Translations under genes and position numbers: made by a program | DNA from: an uncultured Prevotellaceae bacterium | GTDB taxonomy: Bacteria > Bacteroidota > Bacteroidia > Bacteroidales > Bacteroidaceae | Reading direction: 5' to 3' | Length of the DNA stretch: 7,921 nt | NCBI GenBank assembly: GCA_947306845.1 | Contig: CAMZHP010000150.1 | Location: forward strand, 1 to 7,921 | In this document: positions 1-6,774 of the stretch, piece after piece | Layout of the letters: the number at the start of each line of letters is the position of its first letter | How positions within the stretch are numbered: the first letter of the stretch is position 1 | Notes under the pieces: generated by a model | Told to the model about the DNA's origin: nothing | Seen by the model: the letters and a program-made list of their open reading frames with translations, nothing else | Database searches by the model: none

Positions 1-641
<641 letters not shown>

Positions 642-668
642 ACAGCTTCTAAATAACCTAAAAAGCCG

Positions 669-707
669 AAAACTTGTCAGGCCCTTATTGAGTTTGGCAA
701 GTTTTTT
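669..707 (+). terminator. Factor-independent terminator after the ABC-F gene
   Basis: An 11-pair stem is formed by 669-679 (AAAACTTGTCA) and 695-705, with one G-T wobble and a 15-base loop at 680-694. The right arm runs into six T residues at 702-707. It starts 27 bases after the ABC-F stop and ends before the grpE start, which separates the two transcription units. The stem is only moderately GC-rich, so efficiency is uncertain. Confidence 0.65.
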
Positions 708-742
708 GCTGCATGTTTAGCAGACACAAAAAAACAACCATC

Positions 743-1360
743 ATGAACGAAGAAGACAAGAAAAAGATAGACGAGCCTCAGGACGAGAAGCCCGAGACTC
801 CGGAGAATGAAGCTGCCAGCACCGACAATGAGGAGACTGCCAGCCAGACAGAGGCATCAGAGGAAACACAAGAGGGAACGGACAAGAAGGCCGCTGACGC
901 ACCTGAAGCCGATCCTCTTGATGTCGCATTGGCCAAGATTGCCGAACTCAATGACAAATACCTGCGCAAGGTAGCTGAGTTTGACAACTACCGCAAGCGC
1001 ACCATGAAAGAGAAAACCGAGCTCATCCTCAATGGTGGAGAGAAAGTCATTACAAAGATTCTTCCCGTGATCGACGACTTCGAGCGCGCCATCGCCAACG
1101 GTCAGACAACTGATGATGCCCAAGTGCTCAGAGAGGGTCTGGAGCTGATTTTCAAGAAATTCCTGAAAATCCTCGAAGGCGAGGGTGTGGAGCGTATCGA
1201 AACCGAGAATAAGGACTTCGATACCGATTACCATGAAGCTATCGCCATGGTTCCCGGCATGGGCGACGACAAGAAAGGCAAAGTGATTGACTGCGTGCAA
1301 ACCGGTTACACCCTCAACGGCAAAGTCATCCGTTTTGCCAAAGTGGCAGTAGGACAATAA
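743..1360 (+). CDS. grpE: GrpE, nucleotide exchange factor for DnaK
   Basis: GrpE is the cytoplasmic dimeric factor that releases ADP from DnaK (Hsp70) in the chaperone cycle. The predicted protein has 205 residues, close to the usual length. Residues 1-58 are acidic, low in complexity and probably disordered. From about 60 a charged helix follows (KYLRKVAEFDNYRKR at 72-86), typical of the long GrpE dimer helix, then the four-helix-bundle segment with ILPVIDDFERAI near 106-117. The C-terminal beta domain carries the family hallmark: GVERIE at 148-153, DYHEAIAMVPG at 162-172, and GYTLNGKVIRFAKVAVG to the end. I chose the ATG at 743 (MNEEDKKK) over the in-frame ATG at 713. The upstream start would lie against the terminator and add ten non-conserved residues, while 743 has an A-rich leader. 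dnaJ follows after 44 bases, probably on the same transcript; dnaK is not in the window. I saw no CIRCE operator and no convincing promoter in the leader. Confidence 0.95.
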   Translation: MNEEDKKKIDEPQDEKPETPENEAASTDNEETASQTEASEETQEGTDKKAADAPEADPLDVALAKIAELNDKYLRKVAEFDNYRKRTMKEKTELILNGGEKVITKILPVIDDFERAIANGQTTDDAQVLREGLELIFKKFLKILEGEGVERIETENKDFDTDYHEAIAMVPGMGDDKKGKVIDCVQTGYTLNGKVIRFAKVAVGQ

Positions 1361-1361
1361 G

Positions 1362-1404
1362 ATTGATAATTGAAAATTGAAGATAGGCCTTTGGCCGATT
1401 GAAA
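1362..1404 (+). repeat. Short ATTGAAA-type heptamer tract between grpE and dnaJ
   Basis: Three consecutive heptamers, ATTGATA, ATTGAAA and ATTGAAG, lie at 1362-1382. A GGCC-TTT-GGCC mini-inverted repeat follows at 1386-1396, and one more ATTGAAA lies at 1398-1404, directly before the dnaJ ATG. The units resemble the longer heptamer tract after dnaJ. The tract is short and AT-rich, so chance is possible. Confidence 0.4.
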
Positions 1405-2562
1405 ATGGCAAACAAGAGAGATTACTACGAGGTTCTGGGGGTCAGTAAGACTGCCAGTGAAGATGAGATCAAGAAGGCCTACCGCAAAATAGCCATCAAA
1501 TATCACCCTGACCGCAATCCGGGAGACAAGGAAGCCGAGGAGAAGTTCAAGGAAGCAGCCGAGGCATACGACGTGCTCCACGACCCCCAGAAGCGCCAAC
1601 AGTACGACCAGTTTGGCTTTGACGCCCCCGGAGGTTTCGGTGGCTTCAGCAGTGGCGGATTTTCCATGGACGACATTTTCTCCATGTTCGGCAGCGTGTT
1701 CGAGGGAGCCGGTTTTGGCGGTTTCGGCGGTTTTGGCGGCAGTCGTGGTGGCGGCGAGCGCAAAGTGCGCGGTGGTGACTTGCGGCTGAAGGTAAAAATG
1801 AGCCTGTTAGAGGTATCTACCGGCGTGACCAAGAAATTCCGCGTCAAGAAAGACGTCACGTGTCCCCATTGTGGTGGTTCCGGAGCTGAGAAAGGAACGA
1901 GTGCCGAGACATGTCCCACCTGCCATGGAAGTGGCTATACCGTGCAGACCAAGCAAACCCTCTTTGGCATCATGCAGACACAGGGGGCTTGTCCTACCTG
2001 TCATGGCGAGGGAAAGGTCATCAAAAACAAATGTAGCCATTGCGGTGGCAACGGTGTGGTGAAAGGTGAGGAAGTGGTGGAAATCAACATTCCCGCCGGA
2101 GTAGCCGACGGCATGGTGCTCACCGTTCGCGGGAAAGGCAATGCTGGGGCCCATAACGGTGTCCCAGGTGACATTCAGGTATTCATCAGCGAGGAGCCTA
2201 ACGACACCTTTGTCCGCCAAGACAATGACTTGATTTACAACCTTTTGCTCGATTTCCCCACAGCAGCCTTGGGCGGAGAGGTGAAAATCCCCACCGTCGA
2301 CGGAAAGTCTCTCAAGATCAATTTGGAGCCCGGCATTCAGCCCGGCACCACCAAACGGTTGCGCGGCAAGGGTCTGCCCGCTGTCCAGGGATATGGTTCC
2401 GGTAATGGCGACATCATCGTCAACATCAGTGTCTATGTACCCAAAACCCTCAGCCGAAACGAGCGCGAGGCATTGGAAAAGATGCGTGACAGCGACAACT
2501 TCAAGAGTGACAAAGCCACCCGCCAAAGCATTTTCCAACGGTTCAGGGACTACTTTAATTGA
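1405..2562 (+). CDS. dnaJ: Chaperone protein DnaJ (Hsp40, type I)
   Basis: DnaJ delivers unfolded clients to DnaK and stimulates its ATPase in the cytoplasm. At 385 residues it is full length, with all type I parts in order. The J domain is at 1-70 with the HPD motif at 34-36. The Gly/Phe-rich linker at about 71-117 includes a DIF-type segment ([12 protein letters not shown] at 88-99). The zinc domain has four CxxCxGxG-type repeats with cysteine pairs 153/156, 170/173, 196/199 and 210/213, which should bind two zinc ions. The C-terminal client-binding domains and dimer tail run from about 221. The start is the ATG at 1405 ([13 protein letters not shown]); a TTG two codons upstream is also in frame but has no family support. 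The Gly/Phe stretch is encoded by three near-identical 9-base units at 1711-1737. It follows grpE by 44 bases, so the two are probably co-transcribed. Confidence 0.97.
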   Translation: MANKRDYYEVLGVSKTASEDEIKKAYRKIAIKYHPDRNPGDKEAEEKFKEAAEAYDVLHDPQKRQQYDQFGFDAPGGFGGFSSGGFSMDDIFSMFGSVFEGAGFGGFGGFGGSRGGGERKVRGGDLRLKVKMSLLEVSTGVTKKFRVKKDVTCPHCGGSGAEKGTSAETCPTCHGSGYTVQTKQTLFGIMQTQGACPTCHGEGKVIKNKCSHCGGNGVVKGEEVVEINIPAGVADGMVLTVRGKGNAGAHNGVPGDIQVFISEEPNDTFVRQDNDLIYNLLLDFPTAALGGEVKIPTVDGKSLKINLEPGIQPGTTKRLRGKGLPAVQGYGSGNGDIIVNISVYVPKTLSRNEREALEKMRDSDNFKSDKATRQSIFQRFRDYFN

Positions 2563-2604
2563 ATTAAGGATTAAGGATTGAGGATTGAGAATTAAGAATT
2601 ATGA
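2563..2604 (+). repeat. Heptamer tandem repeat (ATTRARR)x6 after dnaJ
   Basis: Six head-to-tail heptamers begin right after the dnaJ stop: ATTAAGG, ATTAAGG, ATTGAGG, ATTGAGA, ATTAAGA, ATTATGA. Five of six fit ATTRARR and the last is more diverged. Seven is not a multiple of three and no gene lies across the tract, so it is non-coding. No U-tract terminator is seen here. Its function is unknown. Confidence 0.85.
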
Positions 2605-2666
2605 TTACCATAGTTAATGAATGCTTTATAAAAGATCGTATGCACTACGACATGCTGTTCATACGT

Positions 2667-2714
2667 CTAAACTCCTAAACTTCTAAACTCCTAAACTTCT
2701 AAACTTCTAAAATC
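2667..2714 (+). repeat. Octamer tandem repeat (CTAAACTY)x6 upstream of folC
   Basis: Six contiguous octamers run from 2667: CTAAACTC, CTAAACTT, CTAAACTC, CTAAACTT, CTAAACTT, CTAAAATC. The first five differ only at the last base and the sixth is degenerate. The array ends 28 bases before the folC ATG, so it would lie in the folC leader or its promoter region. The rest of this 180-base gap holds a weak inverted repeat (CGTATG at 2637-2642, CATACG at 2660-2665). No TTTG-containing promoter is visible in the gap. Confidence 0.88.
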
Positions 2715-2742
2715 CATTATCTCTCAAACTCCTCATAACTTG

Positions 2743-4041
2743 ATGGACTACCAGCAAACAGTGCAATACCTATACGACAGCACCCCGGTCTTTGAGAAGA
2801 TCGGGGTGGGTGCTTATAAGGAAGGTCTTTCCACCACACTGGCTCTAGACGAGCATTTGGGACATCCTCATCGACTTTTTGCCTCCATCCATGTGGCAGG
2901 TACCAACGGGAAGGGGTCGGTGTCACACACGCTCGCATCCATCCTGCAAAAGTCTGGCAAGCGCGTGGGACTGTTCACCTCACCCCATCTGGTGGATTTC
3001 CGTGAGCGCATCCGTGTCAACGGCGAATGTGTCAGTGAAGAATTTGTCGTGGACTTCGTCGACAGACACCGTCATTTCTTTGAGCCATTGCATCCCTCTT
3101 TCTTCGAGCTGACTACCGCCATGGCATTTGACTATTTTGCCCGCGAACATGTTGATATCGCTGTTATCGAAGTAGGACTAGGCGGCCGGCTCGATTGCAC
3201 CAACATCATCACCCCTCTGCTCTCTGTCATCACCAACATCAGCCTCGACCACACCCAACTGCTGGGCAATACGCTGGATGCCATTGCCAAAGAGAAGGCC
3301 GGCATCATCAAGGAAGGAGTGCCAGTAGTCATCGGAGAAACCAACGACGAGACACGGCCTGTTTTTGAACAAAAAGCCCATGAGGTGGGTGCCCCCATCT
3401 ATTTTGCTGAAGACCACCCTATCGTGGAGCGGATGAGCGAAGAGCCGAACAACGGCAACATGTATTTCACCCGCAAATATGGCTATATCAGAGGACAACT
3501 TGGCGGCAATTACCAACTAAAGAATACTAACACCATCCTGACTGCCGTGGAGAGACTGCGTGAGACGACTCGATTCTTCGTTACTACAGATGATATCAAA
3601 CTGGGCTTCGCCGACGTATGCTGTTCCACAGGACTGATGGGACGATGGCAACGACTCCGGGAACATCCCACCGTGGTCTGTGACACAGGGCACAATGTGG
3701 GTGGATGGCAGTATCTTTCACAACAGATCAAAGCTCAGGAATGCCGTCATCTGCGCATCGTCTTCGGCATGGTGGACGACAAGGACATCGACACCGTCAT
3801 GGCGATGCTCCCCAAAGAGGCAAGTCTTTATTTCACAAAAGCAGACTGCAAACGTGCAATCCCAGAGACCACTGTAAAGGAAATCGGCCAAAGTCTGGGA
3901 TTGTCGGGAAACGCCTACCCTACCGTCGCTGAGGCTTATGACGCCGCCCTCAGTGAAGCTTCCGAAGATGACTTTATTTTCGTGGGTGGAAGCAGTTATG
4001 TGGTGGCAGATTTATTGGCAAATCGGATTAATTGTTTTTAA
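2743..4041 (+). CDS. folC: Folylpolyglutamate synthase / dihydrofolate synthase
   Basis: FolC is a cytoplasmic Mur-ligase-fold enzyme that uses ATP to add glutamate to dihydropteroate and to folates, making them active and keeping them in the cell. The predicted 432 residues match the family. The P-loop is HVAGTNGKGSVSH at 50-62, the folate-binding loop TSPHLVDFRERI at 79-90, then FELTTAMAF at 121-129 and the signature IEVGLGGRLDCTN at 142-154. SLDH at 167-170 and AKEKAGIIK at 182-190 (the probable carbamylated-lysine region) follow. The C-terminal ligase domain shows a DTGHNVGGW segment, FGMVDDKD and a terminal FVGGSSYVVADLL. The start is the ATG at 2743 (MDYQQTVQYLYD); the TTG just upstream is in frame but less likely. 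Bifunctionality is inferred from the single-copy bacterial norm, not shown by the sequence. The gap before it carries two tandem-repeat tracts, so co-transcription with dnaJ is open. Confidence 0.94.
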   Translation: MDYQQTVQYLYDSTPVFEKIGVGAYKEGLSTTLALDEHLGHPHRLFASIHVAGTNGKGSVSHTLASILQKSGKRVGLFTSPHLVDFRERIRVNGECVSEEFVVDFVDRHRHFFEPLHPSFFELTTAMAFDYFAREHVDIAVIEVGLGGRLDCTNIITPLLSVITNISLDHTQLLGNTLDAIAKEKAGIIKEGVPVVIGETNDETRPVFEQKAHEVGAPIYFAEDHPIVERMSEEPNNGNMYFTRKYGYIRGQLGGNYQLKNTNTILTAVERLRETTRFFVTTDDIKLGFADVCCSTGLMGRWQRLREHPTVVCDTGHNVGGWQYLSQQIKAQECRHLRIVFGMVDDKDIDTVMAMLPKEASLYFTKADCKRAIPETTVKEIGQSLGLSGNAYPTVAEAYDAALSEASEDDFIFVGGSSYVVADLLANRINCF

Positions 4042-4073
4042 CAATATCAAAAAAACACTTTTTCCTTGTTTCC

Positions 4074-4105
4074 TTTGCTATTCTCATGTTTTTTTAGTTA
4101 TTTTG
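4074..4105 (+). promoter_or_regulatory. Bacteroidetes-type promoter for the galactose cluster
   Basis: A -33 element TTTG at 4074-4077 and a -7 element TTATTTTG at 4098-4105 (one mismatch to TAnnTTTG) are separated by 20 bases, which fits the known Bacteroidetes sigma-factor spacing of about 19-21. Transcription would start near 4110-4114, leaving a short, A/T-rich leader of about 25 bases before the galM ATG, with no Shine-Dalgarno sequence. No operator palindrome was recognised around it. Confidence 0.6.
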
Positions 4106-4136
4106 TACCCACATAGTAACTAAAACCTTTATTATT

Positions 4137-5222
4137 ATGAATACGGAAACAGAAAACCTCTGTGGCCTGAGAAGAGAGAACTTCCAGACCACAATCAATG
4201 GAAAAAACACTGATTTGTTTATTCTGAAAAACAGCCTTGGCAATGAGGTAGCTATCACCAACTATGGTGGTGCCATTGTAGGCATCATGGTACCCGACCG
4301 CGACGGCAACTATGCCAATGTCATCCAAGGCTACGACAACATCCAAGACGCCATCAATGCTTCACAGCCCTATTTGTCGACGCTCATCGGCCGATTTGGC
4401 AACCGCATCTGCCGCGGACAATTCCGTCTGCGCGGCAAAGACTATCAGTTGGCCATCAACAACGGTGTGAACGCTCTCCATGGCGGTCCGAAGGGATTCC
4501 ATGCCCGTGTATGGGATGCCATCCAGATGAACGAACAGTCATTGGTGCTTGAACTCATCTCCGCCTATGGCGAGGAAGGCTACACCGGTGAAGTGAAGGT
4601 GACAGTGGTCTATACCTGGACCAACGAGAATGAGCTGATGATCGAATATCTGGCCACGACCAACAAAATGACCATCATCAACCTGACAAACCATGGCTTC
4701 TTCAGCCTGGCCGGTATCGCCAACCCCACTCCCACCATCGAGGACCTGGAGTGCGAGATCAATGCCGACTTCTACCTGCCTATCGATGAGACATCGATTC
4801 CCACAGGTGAGATCCGTTTCGTAAAGGACACCCCGTTCGACTTCCGCACCCCCAAGACCATCGGTCAGGACATCGACGCCGACAACGAGCAAATCCGCAA
4901 CGGCTCAGGCTACGACCACTGCTATGTGCTCAACAAGCGCGAGGAAGGCGAGCTGAGTTTCGCAGCACGCATCTACGAGCCGAAGAGCGGCCGCACGATG
5001 GATGTCTATACCACAGAGCCCGGTGTGCAAGTCTATACCGACAACTTTGGTCAAGGCGAGAAGGGACAGAATGGCGCCACATTCCCACGCCGCAGCGCCA
5101 TCTGCTTCGAAGCACAACATTTCCCCGACAGCCCCAACCGTCCTTATTTCCCCTCCGTGGTTCTGAAACCCGGCCGTCGCTACAAGCAAAAGACCATCTA
5201 TCAGTTTGGTGTGAGGAAATAG
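4137..5222 (+). CDS. galM: Aldose 1-epimerase (galactose mutarotase)
   Basis: GalM interconverts the beta and alpha anomers of galactose (and glucose), giving galactokinase its alpha-D-galactose. The 361-residue protein is full length for the family. Visible motifs are TNYGGAIVGIMVPDRDG at 41-57, GRFGNRI at 85-91 with the conserved Arg, NALHGGPKG at 112-120 with catalytic-site His115, LTNHGFFSLAG at 183-193 with His186, YDHCYVL at 259-265 with substrate-binding Asp260, and ICFEAQHFPDSPN at 322-334 with the probable catalytic base Glu325. The start (MNTETENLCG) has no hydrophobic signal and no lipobox, so the enzyme should be cytoplasmic, unlike the exported mutarotases of some relatives. It is the first gene of the galM-permease-galK cluster, directly behind a good promoter. 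Substrate preference for galactose is inferred from the neighbours. Confidence 0.95.
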   Translation: MNTETENLCGLRRENFQTTINGKNTDLFILKNSLGNEVAITNYGGAIVGIMVPDRDGNYANVIQGYDNIQDAINASQPYLSTLIGRFGNRICRGQFRLRGKDYQLAINNGVNALHGGPKGFHARVWDAIQMNEQSLVLELISAYGEEGYTGEVKVTVVYTWTNENELMIEYLATTNKMTIINLTNHGFFSLAGIANPTPTIEDLECEINADFYLPIDETSIPTGEIRFVKDTPFDFRTPKTIGQDIDADNEQIRNGSGYDHCYVLNKREEGELSFAARIYEPKSGRTMDVYTTEPGVQVYTDNFGQGEKGQNGATFPRRSAICFEAQHFPDSPNRPYFPSVVLKPGRRYKQKTIYQFGVRK

Positions 5223-5230
5223 AAAGCCCT

Positions 5231-5297
5231 ATAACCCATCCTATGCTGTTGGCCATTTGAGCCTTTGCCCGAATGGCCAACAGTCAAGATGGGATAT
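5231..5297 (+). promoter_or_regulatory. Long two-part inverted repeat between galM and the permease gene
   Basis: The inner arms CTGTTGGCCATT (5246-5257) and AATGGCCAACAG (5272-5283) are perfectly complementary over 12 bases around a 14-base loop. G5245-T5284 can add a wobble pair. Beyond a small internal loop (5241-5244 against 5285-5287), CCCATC (5235-5240) pairs with GATGGG (5288-5293), and ATA/TAT at 5231-5233 and 5295-5297 can extend it past one mismatch. No T-run follows, so it does not look like a standard terminator. It ends 33 bases before the permease ATG. It may be an RNA stability or processing element or a regulator-binding palindrome; the sequence alone does not decide. Confidence 0.75.
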
Positions 5298-5330
5298 CAC
5301 CTAAAAACAATATCTAACCATACTACAACA

Positions 5331-6653
5331 ATGAGCAAAAAACAACAAAATGGAAGCGTCATCGCCATTGTGACGATGTTCTTCCTCTATGCAATGATTT
5401 CCTTCGTCACCAACCTCGGTGCCCCCATCGGTGTCATCTGGAAAAACCAGCCTGAGATCGGTGGCAGCAACGTGCTTGGCATCATGGGTAACTTCATGAA
5501 CTTCTTCGCCTATCTGTTCATGGGAATCCCCGCCGGCAAGATGCTGACAAAGGTGGGTTACAAGAAGACTGCCCTCATCGGTATCGCCGTTGGCTTCTTC
5601 GGAGTCCTCATCCAATACCTCTCCGGATTCTCTGGTGGTATTCCCGGATTCTGCATCTACCTGCTGGGAGCCTTTATCTCTGGTTTCTCCGTATGTATCC
5701 TCAACACCGTTGTCAACCCGATGCTTAACCTGCTCGGCGGCGGCGGCAACCGCGGCAACCAGCTCAACATGATCGGTGGTACTCTGAACTCCCTCTCAGG
5801 CACAATGACCCCGATGCTGGTAGGTGCCCTCATCGGCACCGTGACCGCCTCGACAAAGATGGCCGACGTCAATTTGGTGATGTTCATCGCCATGGCAGTC
5901 TTCGCATGTGCATTCTTCATTCTGCTCTTCATCCCGATTGAGGATCCCGAAATGGGCAAGGTGACCGCAGACACCGTCTTTGAGCACTCTCCTTGGTCAT
6001 TCCGCCATACCCTGCTGGGTGTCATCGCCATCTTCGTCTATGTGGGCGTAGAGGTAGGCATCCCCGGTGGTCTGAATTTCTATCTGTCCGACACCACAGC
6101 AAAAGGTGCATGGGTGAATCCTGAGGCCGTGCTGAATGCCGCCACCATCGGCGGTGCCGTAGCCGCCATGTACTGGTTGCTCATGCTGGTAGGACGTCTG
6201 GTCTCAAGTGCCATTGCTGGTAAGGTTTCTTCCCGTCAGATGATGCTCTGCACCACGGCCGTGGCCATGATATTGATTGTGGCAGCCATGCTGATTCCCA
6301 AATCAGTGACCGTGAGCATGCCGTTGGTAAAGATTCTGGATGGCAGCGTTGAGATGATCACCGTGCCAATGAGTGCCTTGCTGCTTGTCCTCTGCGGACT
6401 ATGCACATCTGTGATGTGGGCCTCCATCTTCAATCTCGCCACTGAGGGATTGGGCAAATATACAGCCCAAGCTTCCGGCATCTTCATGATGATGGTTGTC
6501 GGTGGCGGTGTTTTGCCTGTCGTGCAGAATTTCTTCGCCGATTTCATGGGCTACATGCCAAGCTACTTCGTCTATCTGCTCGCCGTGGCATACATGTTCT
6601 ACTATGCCCTCGTCGGCTGCAAGAATGTCAACAAAGATATCCCCGTAGACTAA
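5331..6653 (+). CDS. MFS sugar permease, FucP/GluP family (probable glucose/galactose importer)
   Basis: This is an inner-membrane secondary transporter of the fucose/glucose/galactose proton-symporter family. The 440-residue protein has twelve hydrophobic segments, roughly at 9-30, 48-68, 79-98, 104-128, 147-172, 180-202, 228-252, 272-296, 304-323, 347-369, 379-402 and 409-430. The central cytoplasmic loop is near 203-227. Family-like segments are VVNPMLNLLGGGGNRGNQLN at 127-146 followed by a serine/glycine-rich helix, the YVGVEVGIPGG helix at 237-247, and IFNLATEGLGKYTAQASG at 366-383 (compare IFSLALEGLGKHTxxGSG in FucP-type proteins). The ATG at 5331 (MSKKQQNGSVIAIV) is preferred over an in-frame ATG at 5265. 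The latter lies inside the hairpin and adds 22 non-family residues, while 5331 has an A-rich leader. Galactose as substrate is inferred from galM before it and galK after it; glucose or fucose cannot be excluded. Confidence 0.9.
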   Translation: MSKKQQNGSVIAIVTMFFLYAMISFVTNLGAPIGVIWKNQPEIGGSNVLGIMGNFMNFFAYLFMGIPAGKMLTKVGYKKTALIGIAVGFFGVLIQYLSGFSGGIPGFCIYLLGAFISGFSVCILNTVVNPMLNLLGGGGNRGNQLNMIGGTLNSLSGTMTPMLVGALIGTVTASTKMADVNLVMFIAMAVFACAFFILLFIPIEDPEMGKVTADTVFEHSPWSFRHTLLGVIAIFVYVGVEVGIPGGLNFYLSDTTAKGAWVNPEAVLNAATIGGAVAAMYWLLMLVGRLVSSAIAGKVSSRQMMLCTTAVAMILIVAAMLIPKSVTVSMPLVKILDGSVEMITVPMSALLLVLCGLCTSVMWASIFNLATEGLGKYTAQASGIFMMMVVGGGVLPVVQNFFADFMGYMPSYFVYLLAVAYMFYYALVGCKNVNKDIPVD

Positions 6654-6746
6654 AATCCTAGAAAATCTAGAAAATCTAGAGAATCTAGAAGATCTAGAAA
6701 ATCTAGAAAATCTAGAGATCCTAGAAATCCTAGAAATCCTAGAAAA
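6654..6746 (+). repeat. Nonamer tandem array, ten CTAG units, between permease gene and galK
   Basis: CTAG occurs at 6658, 6667, 6676, 6685, 6694, 6703, 6712, 6721, 6730 and 6739, always exactly 9 bases apart. The unit is close to AATCTAGAA. Units 2-7 carry TCTAGA, while unit 1 and units 8-10 carry CCTAGA. The array begins directly after the permease stop and ends with an A8 run at 6743-6750, about 24 bases before the galK ATG. Because TCTAGA is self-complementary, neighbouring units can pair as tiny hairpins with AAA-type loops. No promoter-like TTTG element is present in the gap, so galK is probably read through the array from the galM promoter. Confidence 0.95.
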
Positions 6747-6774
6747 AAAACCATAAAAACTCAAAACTAAAATC

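Noticed and set aside
642..742. CIRCE heat-shock operator or promoter before grpE
   Set aside because: No TTAGCACTC-N9-GAGTGCTAA palindrome is present, and no TTTG / TAnnTTTG pair has correct spacing; the main structure there is the terminator.
1807..2538. Long minus-strand open frame (243 codons) within dnaJ
   Set aside because: It is antisense to a fully conserved DnaJ. Long antisense frames are common opposite genes with strong codon bias, and no protein motif is visible in it.
2637..2665. CGTATG/CATACG inverted repeat in the dnaJ-folC gap
   Set aside because: Only six pairs around a 17-base loop; expected by chance in a gap this size, and no regulator family matches it.
4031..4045. ATTGTT-TTT-AACAAT hairpin at the folC stop as a terminator
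   Set aside because: The stem has six mainly A-T pairs and no T-run follows directly, so it is too weak to call a terminator.
5265..5330. Permease start at the upstream ATG at 5265
   Set aside because: The added 22 residues do not look like the family N-terminus, and this ATG lies inside the inverted repeat; 5331 gives the expected MSKK start and an A-rich leader.
6654..6746. CRISPR-like array
   Set aside because: Units are 9 bases and contiguous, with no spacers and no cas genes nearby, so this is a plain tandem repeat.
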